Shown here: in pieces, positions 25,105 to 32,829 of the stretch
How positions within the stretch are numbered: position 1 is the stretch's first letter
Layout: each line of letters begins with the position of its first letter
NCBI RefSeq assembly: GCF_900142095.1
Contig: NZ_FQZP01000031.1
Coordinates: 1 to 32,829 of the forward strand
From: Thermoclostridium caenicola
Lineage (GTDB): Bacteria; Bacillota; Clostridia; DSM-8532
Direction of reading: 5' to 3'
DNA: 32,829 bases
Notes under the pieces: model-generated
What the model saw: only the letters and a program-made list of their open reading frames with translations
Database searches by the model: none
What the model was told of the DNA's origin: nothing
Made by a program: the position numbers and the translations under genes

Positions 25105-25563
25105 TCATCCGCGCGCCTCGTGCTTAAGAAGCCATTCCTTGCGCCAGAGCCCGCCGTTATAGCCGGTGAGGGTACCCCCCTTTCCAATTACACGGTGGCA
25201 GGGAATGAGGATGGGGATGGGGTTGTTCCGGTTGGCGTTTCCCACGGCCCGGCAGGCTTTCTCATTGCCTGTGGCAGCCGCGATCTGCTGATAGGAACGG
25301 GTTTCCCCAAAGGGGATGCTGCAAAGCGCGCCCCAGACCTTTCGGCTGAATGCGGATCCCTTTGGAGCAAGGTTGAGCTGAAAATCCTTTCTTTTGCCCG
25401 AGAAATACTCGTCAAGCTGCGTGATGCACTCCCGGATAACCGCGTTGGGATTTTCCGCTCCCCGTTCTTCGCAGAACCGTATTGCTGTGATGGCCTTATC
25501 ACTTGCCTGAATTTCCATAAGCCCGATGGGGGACTGGTAGTATCCTCTGAACACCTGTTCCAT
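25105..25563 (-). CDS. ogt: Methylated-DNA-protein cysteine methyltransferase
   Basis: This DNA repair protein transfers a methyl group from O6-methylguanine to its own cysteine, a one-time reaction. It has 152 residues; the active site IPCHRVIGKGG has its acceptor cysteine at about residue 122. The helix-turn-helix part (TRSYQQIAAATGNEKACRAVG) and the ending TGYNGGLWRKEWLL are characteristic. ATG 25563 is chosen because AAGGAG is seven bases upstream and homology begins there. It is the short Ogt type without the Ada regulatory domain. Confidence 0.93.
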   Translation of the reverse strand: MEQVFRGYYQSPIGLMEIQASDKAITAIRFCEERGAENPNAVIRECITQLDEYFSGKRKDFQLNLAPKGSAFSRKVWGALCSIPFGETRSYQQIAAATGNEKACRAVGNANRNNPIPILIPCHRVIGKGGTLTGYNGGLWRKEWLLKHEARG

Positions 25564-25654
25564 ACCTGCGCTCCTTATGGTTTGTTCATCAATCATCATA
25601 CCCTATGATACCGCATATGCCGGTGCGCGAAAACCCCGGCCTGTTGAAGTGATC

Positions 25655-25717
25655 GAGATTGCTTCGCTTCACTCGGAGAGATTGCCACGTTGCACATCCG
25701 CTCCGCTTGCAATGACA
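25655..25717. repeat. Dispersed repeat of the GTCATTGCGAG type
   Basis: Read on the minus strand this stretch begins TGTCATTGCAAGCGGAGCGG, continues through GTGGCAATCTC, and ends GTGAAGCGAAGCAATCTC. Such intergenic repeats built from GTCATTGCGAGCGAAGCGAAGCAATCTC variants are scattered through many bacterial genomes. This copy contains two AATCTC arms and lies between ogt and the ftsH terminator. Other copies would be expected elsewhere in the genome; none was seen in this window. Confidence 0.6.
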
Positions 25718-25801
25718 CCTCGAAAGGGCAGGAGCCCGTAAAAGGTTAAGGCCGTATTGCGATAAGGCGCCGAAACAGCCTGTGAGAACGCAATAAGGGC
25801 G

Positions 25802-25838
25802 CAAGAACCCTCCCGGAATACCTCCGGGAGGGTTCTTG
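25802..25838 (-). terminator. Terminator-like hairpin after ftsH
   Basis: Sixteen perfect pairs (25802-25817 with 25823-25838) surround an ATACC loop, 12 bases after the ftsH stop. The T-rich part is at the end of the stem (GGGTTCTTG) rather than a clean tail, but position and strength make it the likely end of the transcript. Confidence 0.65.
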
Positions 25839-25849
25839 TCAAAACAGAA

Positions 25850-27694
25850 TTACGATACAGGTACCGGCGGATTGTAGCCGTTCTTGAAGATTTCCTCGAA
25901 TTCGTCGGCTTCGATACGCTCCTTCTCGAGCAGCGCCCTGGCCACATCCTCAAGCTTTTGCCTGTTCTCTGTAAGAAGCTCTTTAATTTTATTGTACGCA
26001 TTGTCGATGATCGCCTTGACTTCGGCATCGATCTTGGCGGATATCTCTTCACTGTAGTTCCTGATGTGCCCGTAGCTCTTGCCCAGGAAGACCTCGTCAT
26101 TTTCATCACCGAACACCAGGTTGGTGAGGGTTTCGCTCATGCCGTACTTGGTGATCATGTCGCGGGCAATCTGGTTGGCCTTCTGCAGGTCATTGGCGGC
26201 GCCTGTGCTGATCTCGCCCAGCACCAGTTCCTCGGCAGCCCGTCCGCCCAGGCTCACCATGATCTGCTCAACCAGCTGGGACTTGGTGGTATAGTGCTGA
26301 TCCTCCTCAGGCTTGTAGGAAGTGAAGCCGCCTGCCCTGCCGGAAGGAATGATGGTGACCCTGTCCACCTTCATGGTGGAGGACACAAGGCGCACCGCAA
26401 TGGCATGGCCTGCTTCATGGTAAGCCGTAAGCTTCTTTTCCTTGTCGCTGATAACGCGGCTCTTCTTTTCGGGTCCCATGATAACCTTGTAGTTGGCTTC
26501 CTTGATCTCCTCCATGGTAATGACCTTCTTGTTCTTCCTGGCAGCAAGAAGGGCCGCTTCATTGAGCAGGTTCTCCAGATCGGCTCCGGTAAAGCCGGGC
26601 GTAGTTTTTGCAATGTCCTTCAGGTCTACGTCGGGACCAAGGGGCTTATTCCTGGAATGCACCTTGAGGATCTCCTCACGTCCCTTGATGTCGGGATAAT
26701 TGACAACTACCCGCCTGTCAAAACGGCCGGGACGCATCAGGGCGGGATCCAGGATATCCGGCCTGTTGGTGGCAGCCAGGATGATAACACCCTCGTTTAC
26801 ACCAAAGCCGTCCATCTCCACAAGCAGCTGGTTCAGTGTCTGCTCACGCTCGTCATGGCCGCCGCCGAGTCCGGCACCGCGATGGCGTCCTACGGCATCT
26901 ATCTCATCGATGAACACGATACAGGGCGCATTTTTCTTTGCCTGATCAAAAAGGTCACGGACACGGGATGCACCCACGCCTACGAACATTTCCACAAAAT
27001 CCGAACCGCTGATGCTGAAGAAAGGTGTACCGGCCTCACCGGCAACTGCCTTGGCAAGCAGGGTTTTACCCGTTCCCGGAGGACCCACCAGGAGCACGCC
27101 CTTGGGAATGCGCGCACCCAGCTCCACGTACTTTTTAGGTTCTTTCAGGAACTCCACGATTTCTTCCAGCTCGGCCTTCTCTTCGTCTGCACCGGCCACG
27201 TCGCTGAACCTGACGCGCATCTTGCTGTCCTCATTGGCCATGCGCGCCCTGCTCTTGCCAAAGGACATGACGCGGTTGCCGCCGCCCTGGGTCTGCTGAA
27301 CAAAGAAGATCCAGAAAAAAACAAAAAGTACCACCATGGCAATCATAGGCAGCATTTCTAGCCACCATGGCGGTGTAGCCTTCTTTTCGAAATCGTAATT
27401 GGTCAGACGTCCTTTCTTATAGGCTTCTTCAAGCAGGTCGATAAAGGACTCCTGCGACAGGAAATTCACGGTATATCTGAAGTCGGCAGCGTAAAGTCCG
27501 GAAGGCTTGCTCAGGACCACGTCGGCGTTCAGTGTGCGGACCAGCACACTGCTGACGTTGCCCGCATCCAGTTCCTTCCTGAAATCCGAGTATTTCATGT
27601 CGGTAGGATTGCTGATGTTGTTATACATCATAAGGAACAAGGCCATTATGACGAATATGATGATATAAAAACTGATTCCCCGAAAATTCTTCAA
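25850..27694 (-). CDS. ftsH: ATP-dependent zinc metalloprotease FtsH
   Basis: This membrane-anchored AAA+ protease removes damaged or short-lived membrane and cytosolic proteins. It has 614 residues: a transmembrane segment (about 7-24), an outside domain to about 110, and a second segment (about 112-132). The AAA domain has Walker A GPPGTGKT (204-211), Walker [10 protein letters not shown] and the second region of homology with [17 protein letters not shown]. The zinc protease domain has HEAGH at 426-430. The start is TTG 27694 with AGGAGG ten bases upstream. It closes the dnaB-tilS-hpt-ftsH run and has its own promoter. Confidence 0.97.
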   Translation of the reverse strand: MKNFRGISFYIIIFVIMALFLMMYNNISNPTDMKYSDFRKELDAGNVSSVLVRTLNADVVLSKPSGLYAADFRYTVNFLSQESFIDLLEEAYKKGRLTNYDFEKKATPPWWLEMLPMIAMVVLFVFFWIFFVQQTQGGGNRVMSFGKSRARMANEDSKMRVRFSDVAGADEEKAELEEIVEFLKEPKKYVELGARIPKGVLLVGPPGTGKTLLAKAVAGEAGTPFFSISGSDFVEMFVGVGASRVRDLFDQAKKNAPCIVFIDEIDAVGRHRGAGLGGGHDEREQTLNQLLVEMDGFGVNEGVIILAATNRPDILDPALMRPGRFDRRVVVNYPDIKGREEILKVHSRNKPLGPDVDLKDIAKTTPGFTGADLENLLNEAALLAARKNKKVITMEEIKEANYKVIMGPEKKSRVISDKEKKLTAYHEAGHAIAVRLVSSTMKVDRVTIIPSGRAGGFTSYKPEEDQHYTTKSQLVEQIMVSLGGRAAEELVLGEISTGAANDLQKANQIARDMITKYGMSETLTNLVFGDENDEVFLGKSYGHIRNYSEEISAKIDAEVKAIIDNAYNKIKELLTENRQKLEDVARALLEKERIEADEFEEIFKNGYNPPVPVS

Positions 27695-27826
27695 TAAACT
27701 TCAACCTCCTATGAAGACCCAACAACTGTCTCCACATTCATCCATATGCAGCCATCCAAGAGCCATTGCCTGCAGGCATCTATACGTCGGAGATTTCCGG
27801 TATACGCCATTTAGGTACAAAAACTC

Positions 27827-27857
27827 ATTATAATATCTTATCATATCGGTTGCTCAA
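27827..27857 (-). promoter_or_regulatory. Likely promoter of ftsH
   Basis: Just beyond the hpt stop, the minus strand has TTGAGC (27852-27857). A perfect TATAAT (27827-27832) is 19 bases away, or TATTAT (27830-27835) 16 bases away. It would give ftsH a transcript independent of the upstream genes, with a leader of about 125 bases. Confidence 0.5.
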
Positions 27858-27865
27858 AAACAACC

Positions 27866-28387
27866 TTATATTTCCTCCACCACATAGACCTCGGGCAGGT
27901 TCCGGTATTTCTCGGCGTAATCCAGCCCGTAGCCCACAACAAACTTGTCAGGGATTATTATTCCCTGATAGTCCACCTGCAAATCAACCTTGCGCCTGGA
28001 CGGCTTATCCAGAATGGTGCATATCTTCACGCTGGCGCAATGCTTTGCCATGAACAGGTCCTTCAGGTATGTAAGCGTCAGGCCTGTATCAATCAGATCT
28101 TCCACCAGAAGCACATGCTTTCCGGTGATGTCATAGTCGATATCCTTGAGGATGCGGACAATTCCCGATGAAACGGTGGAATTGCCGTAACTGGAGCATG
28201 ATATGAAGTCTATATTGACATCGATGGTAATTTCCCTGACCAGATCGGCAAGGAACATGAAGCCGCCCTTCAATACGCCTACCAGGAGGAGCTCCTTGCC
28301 CTCATAGTCCTTTGAAATCCTCTGACCAAGTTCTTTCACCTTTGCCGCCAGTTCTTCCCTCGTGATGAGTACCTTCAGTTTGCTCAT
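27866..28387 (-). CDS. hpt: Hypoxanthine phosphoribosyltransferase
   Basis: This purine salvage enzyme joins hypoxanthine (and usually guanine) to PRPP to give IMP or GMP. It has 173 residues. The PRPP-binding loop is VLLVEDLIDTGLTL, and LVGVLKGGFMFLADL forms the early strand and loop block. DKFVVGYGLDYAEKYRNLP near the end is typical of the family. Its ATG overlaps the tilS stop (ATGA). The tilS-hpt-ftsH order is conserved in Firmicutes. Confidence 0.96.
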   Translation of the reverse strand: MSKLKVLITREELAAKVKELGQRISKDYEGKELLLVGVLKGGFMFLADLVREITIDVNIDFISCSSYGNSTVSSGIVRILKDIDYDITGKHVLLVEDLIDTGLTLTYLKDLFMAKHCASVKICTILDKPSRRKVDLQVDYQGIIIPDKFVVGYGLDYAEKYRNLPEVYVVEEI

Positions 28388-29823
28388 TGTTCTTCTCCTC
28401 CGCTGCTTAATTCATGCCATGTTAAAACCAGATAGGACTGGGTTCGCTCATCCGGCCTGCACTCATCCGAGGTTCTCATGCCAATCACCCACAGGATCCT
28501 CGGGCCGGCTGCCACGAGCGGTATGCTGTCCCTTTTTTCTGCCGGAATTTTATGATCAATAAAAAACTTCTTCAGTTTTTTCTCTCCCGGCGATTTGAAG
28601 GGGCGGATGCGATCGCCGTCCCTTCTGTTCCTTATATTTATTCCACAATTGAATTTTAAATAATCAAACACCTGGATATTTGATGTTTCCTTTATTTTAA
28701 GCCAGTTTCCGAACGATTCCACGAACTGGTCCCTGGTTAGGATCTTCGTCTCTAAAAGGCCATTGGCCTCCCTGACGCAAACGGTTCCCGGCACGGGTAC
28801 GGGATACGACCATTCCGTTTTTCGGACATCACGCTCAGGCCTCAGGATCAGGCGCCCATAGGACAGTGAAGCTGTCCACCCCTTGGGCAGGCACAGCCGT
28901 TTACCTGTCCCGGACTCCCGGCAAAGCCTGAGCACATCATCCACATGGACGCTTTCAATCCCTTTCAGGCTGCCTGTCGCCTTCTCCCAGGCAAGCCGGA
29001 CAATCCGGCTGGAAATGGCCTTATCCAGCCGGCACAGAACCCCGGCATCAAGGCTGACTTCCACGCCCTCTTCCCGGCTTATCTCATCAAAAATCCTGCG
29101 GGCCTGAGCAGCCAGGTAAGCCTCGTCCCGCCTGGCCAGTACAGACAGGCGGTTGAGCACGGGGACCGGATCACACCCAAACTGCTCCTTTATTGCCGGG
29201 AACAACAGATTCCGGACACGGTTTCGGACATATTTGCAGGAAGCGTTGCTGCTGTCGGTCCGCCACGGAATGCCCTCCTGGTTAAGATATGCCTCGATCT
29301 GGCTGCGGCGAATGCCAAGAAGCGGCCTGATGATGGAACCGCTCTTGTAATCCATCCCGGCAAGACCTTCGAGGCCGCAGCCGCGCAGGATGTTCAACAT
29401 GACGGTTTCCGCATTGTCCTCATAATGGTGCCCGACTGCGATCACATCCGCAGACGCCTCCCGAAACACCTGGAAAAGGTATCCATATCTGACCTCACGG
29501 CCCGCTTCTTCCTCGGAAAAGCCGCTGGTCCGGCTTATTTCCGCGATATCGGCGCGAAAAACCCTGATGGGGATATCCCAGCGCCTGCAAAGGTCAACCG
29601 CAAAGGCTTCATCCGCGTCGGACTCCGTCCCCCTGAGCATATGGTTGACATGGACCGCTGTGATGGAGAGAGCGTATTCCCGGGAAAGCTGCCATAAAAC
29701 ATAAAGCAGGCATACCGAATCCGCCCCGCCGGACAAGCCTGCCACCACATGAGAGCCGGGCCTGATAAGTCCGTGATCCCGGATATCCTTTTTCACCTGC
29801 TGCAAAAGCGCATTATCCTGCAT
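28384..29823 (-). CDS. tilS: tRNA(Ile)-lysidine synthase
   Basis: This essential enzyme uses ATP to attach lysine to C34 of the CAU-anticodon tRNA-Ile, switching its decoding from AUG to AUA. It has about 479 residues. The PP-loop ATP-binding motif SGGADS is at residues 31-36, followed by HVNHMLRGTESDADE and VGHHYEDNAETVMLNILRG. The C-terminal domain contains RRDGDRIRPFKSPGEKKLKK. ATG 29823 overlaps the dnaB end by 11 bases; the frame extends 29 codons further into dnaB. It overlaps hpt at its other end. Confidence 0.95.
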   Translation of the reverse strand: MQDNALLQQVKKDIRDHGLIRPGSHVVAGLSGGADSVCLLYVLWQLSREYALSITAVHVNHMLRGTESDADEAFAVDLCRRWDIPIRVFRADIAEISRTSGFSEEEAGREVRYGYLFQVFREASADVIAVGHHYEDNAETVMLNILRGCGLEGLAGMDYKSGSIIRPLLGIRRSQIEAYLNQEGIPWRTDSSNASCKYVRNRVRNLLFPAIKEQFGCDPVPVLNRLSVLARRDEAYLAAQARRIFDEISREEGVEVSLDAGVLCRLDKAISSRIVRLAWEKATGSLKGIESVHVDDVLRLCRESGTGKRLCLPKGWTASLSYGRLILRPERDVRKTEWSYPVPVPGTVCVREANGLLETKILTRDQFVESFGNWLKIKETSNIQVFDYLKFNCGINIRNRRDGDRIRPFKSPGEKKLKKFFIDHKIPAEKRDSIPLVAAGPRILWVIGMRTSDECRPDERTQSYLVLTWHELSSGGEEQ

Positions 29824-31186
29824 TGGCCTTACCCGCCCCTGGAGCGCTCTTGTACATGCCTCCATCGGGCATGCGGTTTCCGAACTTTGTGAACTGCGGA
29901 ATCCAGGCAAGTTCCACGGTTCCCGTGGAACCGTTCCTGTGCTTGGCTATGATAACCTCCACGATGTTCCGTTTCTCAGAGTCCTCATTATAGTAATCAT
30001 CCCGGTAGATAAAAAGAACCATGTCCGCATCCTGCTCAATGGCGCCGGATTCACGCAGATCGCTCAAAATGGGACGGTGATCGGTACGCGTTTCCGGAGC
30101 GCGGCTGAGCTGGGACAGGGCAATTATCGGTACGTTCAGGTCCTTGGCCATGATCTTCAGGCTCCGGGAGATCTCCGAGATCTCCTGCTGCCTGTTCTCG
30201 GTCTTCTTCCTGCCCTCCATCAGCTGGAGATAGTCGATGACCACCAGGTCGAGCCCTCTTTCAAGCTTAAGCCTTCTCAGCTTGGACATCATCTCCATCA
30301 CATTGGTGCTGGCGTTGTCGTCGATGTAGATGGGTGCCTTGGAAAGAGGACCCAGCGCAAAGCCGATCTTCTTCCAGTCATCGGCCTCAAGCTTTCCGCT
30401 CCGCATTTTTTCAAGCTCCACCATGGCCTCGCAGGACAGAAGGCGCTGGACGAGCTGCTCTCGCGACATCTCCAGGCTGAATATGGCCACCGGATGCTGC
30501 CTCAGCGCGGCATTGACGGCAATGTTGAGCGCAAAGGAGGTCTTTCCCATGGCCGGCCTTGCCGCGATCAGGATCAGATCGGACTTCTGGAAGCCGGTGG
30601 TCTTCCGATCCAAATCAATAAAGCCGCTGGGGACTCCGGTGAGCTCGCCCTTCTTGCGGCACAGTTCTTCCAACTGGGTAAAGGTGGTGTCCAGGATAGA
30701 GCTTATGGGCTCCAGACCTGTCCGGCTTAAACCCTGGGACAGGTCAAAAATCTCCTTTTCAGCGCTGGCCAGAACCTCCATGCCTTCCATGGAGCCCTGG
30801 TAACCCATATCGGTGATCCGACCGGAGATATCGATCAGTTTTCGCAGGAGCGCCTTGTCTTCAACGATGGAAACATAGTGAAGGACATTGGCCGTGGTGG
30901 GTACACTGTTGGCCAGTTGGGCTATGTAGTCCACATCCCCGACCTTTTCAAGGGTCCCGCGCCTGGCCAGCGCATCCGATACGGTGACGATATCAACGGG
31001 CTGGCTGTCCTCATAGAGCTCCAGGATGACTTCATAAAGCTCCCTGTGTTTTTCCAGATAAAAGGCGTCGGGCTTAAGCCTGCCGCTGACATCCGACAGC
31101 GCATGGCGATCGATCAGTATGGAGCCCAGTATGGACTGCTCAGCCTCCACATGATGAGGAGGTATTCGGTTGTACCCGGCTTCCAT
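29813..31186 (-). CDS. dnaB: Replicative DNA helicase DnaB
   Basis: This ring-shaped helicase unwinds DNA at the replication fork and partners primase and the loader. It has 457 residues. The N-terminal primase-interaction domain starts PHHVEAEQSILGSIL, and a linker follows. The RecA-like domain has Walker A ARPAMGKTSFALN (about 208), SLEMSREQLVQRLL, and Walker B LDLVVIDYLQLM. ALSQLSRAPE and IVEVIIAKHRNGSTGTV are the late motifs. GGGAG lies eight bases before ATG 31186. It follows rplI by 31 bases. No intein is present. Confidence 0.97.
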   Translation of the reverse strand: MEAGYNRIPPHHVEAEQSILGSILIDRHALSDVSGRLKPDAFYLEKHRELYEVILELYEDSQPVDIVTVSDALARRGTLEKVGDVDYIAQLANSVPTTANVLHYVSIVEDKALLRKLIDISGRITDMGYQGSMEGMEVLASAEKEIFDLSQGLSRTGLEPISSILDTTFTQLEELCRKKGELTGVPSGFIDLDRKTTGFQKSDLILIAARPAMGKTSFALNIAVNAALRQHPVAIFSLEMSREQLVQRLLSCEAMVELEKMRSGKLEADDWKKIGFALGPLSKAPIYIDDNASTNVMEMMSKLRRLKLERGLDLVVIDYLQLMEGRKKTENRQQEISEISRSLKIMAKDLNVPIIALSQLSRAPETRTDHRPILSDLRESGAIEQDADMVLFIYRDDYYNEDSEKRNIVEVIIAKHRNGSTGTVELAWIPQFTKFGNRMPDGGMYKSAPGAGKANAG

Positions 31187-31217
31187 GAGCCAATCTCCCC
31201 CCTAACACACAGATGAA

Positions 31218-31676
31218 CTAAGCCGTCTCGTCAGGCTCTACCTTCACTTTGACCTTTGCGACAACCCCCTGGTACAGCCTGACCTCCACCTCGGTCAAGC
31301 CCAGGGTCTTGATGGCGGCATCGGGAAGGTTGATCATTTTCTTTTCCAGCGTGATATTGAAATCTTTCTGGATCTTCTCGACAATATCCTTGCTGGTGAT
31401 GGAGCCGAACAGCTTTCCGTTGGCTCCCGCTTTTGATTTTATCACAACGGTGATATCTTCCAGCTTCTTTTTCAGTATCTGTGCCTCGGCCAGTTCAGTT
31501 TCCTGCCGGTGCTTCTGTGCCCCCTGCTTGATTTTCACTTCGTTGAGTGCAGCAGCGGTGGCTTCAACCGCAAGTCCTTTCGGGATCAGGTAGTTTCTTG
31601 CGTAACCGTCATTGACTTCGACAACGGCATCCTTCTTACCCAACGACTTGACATCCTGCTTCAGAATAACTTTCAT
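31218..31676 (-). CDS. rplI: 50S ribosomal protein L9 (bL9)
   Basis: This ribosomal protein has 152 residues with the usual two-domain layout: an N-terminal RNA-binding domain (KVILKQDVKSLGKKDAVVEV, NGYARNYLIPKGLA), a long central helix, and a C-terminal domain starting near GKLFGSITSKDIVE. A GGAGG site lies eight bases before the start. The usual neighbours rpsR and dnaB flank it. The YybS-like and GdpP genes that often sit beside rplI in Clostridia are absent here. Confidence 0.97.
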   Translation of the reverse strand: MKVILKQDVKSLGKKDAVVEVNDGYARNYLIPKGLAVEATAAALNEVKIKQGAQKHRQETELAEAQILKKKLEDITVVIKSKAGANGKLFGSITSKDIVEKIQKDFNITLEKKMINLPDAAIKTLGLTEVEVRLYQGVVAKVKVKVEPDETA

Positions 31677-31730
31677 CCCCGCAACCTCCGTTCAATGACG
31701 AACCCTCCGCCGCGCAAGCGCTGCTTGTCC

Positions 31731-32069
31731 TCAGGATGCGTTACCGGCAGATGATTGCCTTTTTCTGAAATGGGACAGCGCGGATAGATCGCCAAAGTAT
31801 TTTTCTGTCTCGTGTTCCTGGATCAGACCCAGGCGTATTTTGGCGGATATGTCCTTCTCGAGCATGGGATAATCCAGGCCCAACCGTCTGGACAACAGAT
31901 AGCTGATAATGATCACATTGGAAAGCGTGTCCAGAGCCGTTTCCTTGATATTGTCGCAATAATCGTCGGCCAGCCTGCTATAGAGGTGGGCGACCGAGTT
32001 AAGCAACTCACTCTTGAGATTCTCAATGATCCTGTTGTTCCTGGTGATATCCATACCACTAAAACTCAT
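31731..32069 (-). CDS. MazG-like family protein
   Basis: This 112-residue protein has a helical core (NVIIISYLLSRRLGLDYPMLEKDI) resembling the small MazG-like family found beside ribosomal protein genes in Clostridia. MazG proteins are nucleoside-triphosphate pyrophosphatases, but the small members lack parts of the EEXXE metal site. I see no clean copy here, so enzymatic activity is doubtful. The start is ATG 32069 with GGAGTG upstream. It lies between rpsR and rplI in the same direction. It is unrelated to the mazEF toxin system despite the name. Confidence 0.65.
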   Translation of the reverse strand: MSFSGMDITRNNRIIENLKSELLNSVAHLYSRLADDYCDNIKETALDTLSNVIIISYLLSRRLGLDYPMLEKDISAKIRLGLIQEHETEKYFGDLSALSHFRKRQSSAGNAS

Positions 32070-32213
32070 GCCGCTGTCACTCCATCAATCAAACGTTCTT
32101 CCGGACATCATTATAGCACTGTCCGGAAGGCTCGTTCCAATTTCCCGGAGCCGCCTTAAAGGCAGCCGACATGGTTTTTTTGCAAGGGTATCAACAAGGG
32201 GATCATTGAAATA

Positions 32214-32240
32214 CAGCCTATAGATATCATCTATAGGCTG
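32214..32240 (-). terminator. Hairpin after rpsR
   Basis: CAGCCTATAGAT (32214-32225) and ATCTATAGGCTG (32229-32240) pair perfectly over 12 bp, only eight bases after the rpsR stop. The tail on the minus strand (TATTTC) is weak, so it may be a partial terminator or an mRNA processing and stabilising element that lets some transcription continue to rplI and dnaB. Confidence 0.5.
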
Positions 32241-32247
32241 TTGGTTC

Positions 32248-32535
32248 TTAGTCGGTTGTATAGGGCAATAACGCTAAGTGTCTGGCGCGTTTGATGGCTG
32301 TTGTGAGCTGTCTCTGATGCTTTGCGCAGGTACCGGATATTCTCCTGGGCAGAATCTTGCCCTTCTCAGAGAGGAACTTCCTCAGCTTCAAACTGTCCTT
32401 GTAATCTATGCTTTCAACCTTATCTGCACAGAATGAACAAACCTTGCGTTTTGCTCTTCTTACGCCACGGCCGGCTTTCTGGGGCTCGGCGCTTGTGCTC
32501 TTCCTGGCGCTTTTCTCTTTTTTCGCTTCTGACAT
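32248..32535 (-). CDS. rpsR: 30S ribosomal protein S18 (bS18)
   Basis: This small-subunit protein has 95 residues. A lysine- and arginine-rich N-terminal tail of about 30 residues precedes the conserved core [37 protein letters not shown] and [12 protein letters not shown]. The CxxC plus a later cysteine fit the zinc-binding form of S18. AAGGAGG lies ten bases before ATG 32535. It is normally the third gene of rpsF-ssb-rpsR, but an IS30 remnant, not ssb, lies upstream. Confidence 0.97.
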   Translation of the reverse strand: MSEAKKEKSARKSTSAEPQKAGRGVRRAKRKVCSFCADKVESIDYKDSLKLRKFLSEKGKILPRRISGTCAKHQRQLTTAIKRARHLALLPYTTD

Positions 32536-32541
32536 TTTTAT

Positions 32542-32592
32542 GAATGCCTCCTTCCAAGACTATTCCGGTAAACTTAAGGCATACACGCATTC
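32542..32592 (-). promoter_or_regulatory. Possible regulatory leader of rpsR that can pair with its ribosome binding site
   Basis: In the rpsR leader, ATGCCT (32577-32582, minus strand) can pair with AGGCAT (32544-32549), which includes part of the AAGGAGG site. A competing stem joins 32587-32592 to 32542-32547. The loop contains CCG, the trinucleotide at the heart of the known S6:S18-binding leader. I cannot fold it fully, so it is only a candidate. Confidence 0.3.
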
Positions 32593-32646
32593 AAAATCTC
32601 TATCTCTATATATTATCCGTCATAATCCTTATAGTATGGCTAAACT

Positions 32647-32676
32647 AATATATCATAATAAACGCGGAAATGTCAA
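32647..32676 (-). promoter_or_regulatory. Promoter of rpsR
   Basis: On the minus strand a perfect TTGACA (32671-32676) and TATATT (32647-32652) are 18 bases apart, about 110 bases upstream of the rpsR start. It lies between the IS30 remnant and rpsR and would restore rpsR transcription if the IS cut it off from rpsF-ssb. Confidence 0.7.
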
Positions 32677-32772
32677 CAAACATATTCGCCTGACTTCTCC
32701 CCTATAAATTGCAATATTAAATGCCGTGAAAAAATTGGTAAATCCATTGCTTACTGGAATAAATTCTATACA

Positions 32773-32829
32773 TCATACCGCCATTTCTATGGCTGACCTA
32801 TAACCAAACATTCTTCTTGGATATTCATT
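32773..32829 (-). CDS. C-terminal end of an IS30-like transposase (partial)
   Basis: The minus-strand frame from the window edge reads NEYPRRMFGYRSAIEMAV and then stops at TGA 32775-32773. The pattern N-x-x-PRRxxxYRSA resembles the C-terminus of IS30-family transposases (NNRPRKxLxYxTP). Only 18 residues are visible, so the family call is tentative and intactness cannot be judged. The AT-rich TTGCAATATTAAATGC at about 32708-32723 could belong to the element end. Confidence 0.5.
   Translation of the reverse strand, partial: NEYPRRMFGYRSAIEMAV

Noticed and set aside
25958-27361. Long plus-strand frame (467 codons) opposite ftsH
   Set aside because: It is the antisense shadow of ftsH. The minus-strand frame has all FtsH motifs, and this one has no ribosome binding site or domain.
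31731-32069. MazG-like gene as part of the mazEF toxin-antitoxin system
   Set aside because: It is 13 kb away from mazEF, in a ribosomal operon, and belongs to a different protein family that only shares a name with the mazEF operon of E. coli.

Overview
The window looks like a chromosomal segment of an anaerobic, plant-sugar-using member of the Clostridia (Firmicutes). The evidence is strong AGGAGG ribosome binding sites, frequent TTG/GTG starts, Gram-positive lipoprotein signals, a YesN/YesM-type two-component pair, the dnaB-tilS-hpt-ftsH gene order, and a short MetH with a separate activation protein. The species cannot be named from the sequence alone. Both ends run into insertion-sequence remnants: an ISL3-type transposase with a premature stop on the left, and the last 18 codons of an IS30-like transposase on the right.

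Left part (1-5,900). After the ISL3 remnant comes a plus-strand sugar ABC operon: binding lipoprotein plus two permeases, with no ATPase. It has a clear promoter and a LacI/CcpA-type operator just downstream of the -10. An orphan radical SAM enzyme (+) and a GNAT acetyltransferase (-) follow.

Centre (6,149-17,100). All genes are on the minus strand and read leftwards as one sugar-sensing, uptake and catabolism locus: response regulator, sensor kinase, sensor-type sugar-binding lipoprotein, transport-type sugar-binding lipoprotein, sugar ABC ATPase, two permeases, and L-arabinose isomerase. The layout resembles the Geobacillus araPST three-component sensor joined to a YtfQRT-YjfF-type transporter. 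The likely logic is that extracellular arabinose or an arabinose-containing sugar is sensed, imported, and isomerised to L-ribulose. araB and araD are not in the window. There are likely promoters upstream of the regulator, of the transport binding protein and of araA.

Right part (17,400-32,829). A mazEF-type toxin-antitoxin pair with its own palindromic operator is followed by tRNA-Gly(CCC) and tRNA-Thr(GGT), a polytopic GT39-like glycosyltransferase, a small membrane protein, and the metH/activation-protein pair. A divergent MFS transporter and an O6-methylguanine-DNA methyltransferase come next. Last is a housekeeping run transcribed leftwards: rpsR, a MazG-like gene, rplI, dnaB, tilS, hpt, ftsH. 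The usual rpsF-ssb partners of rpsR are not upstream of it; the IS30 remnant lies there instead, and rpsR has its own strong promoter.

No CRISPR array, prophage or clearly novel multi-gene system was seen. The most informative locus is the three-component arabinose sensing and uptake cluster.
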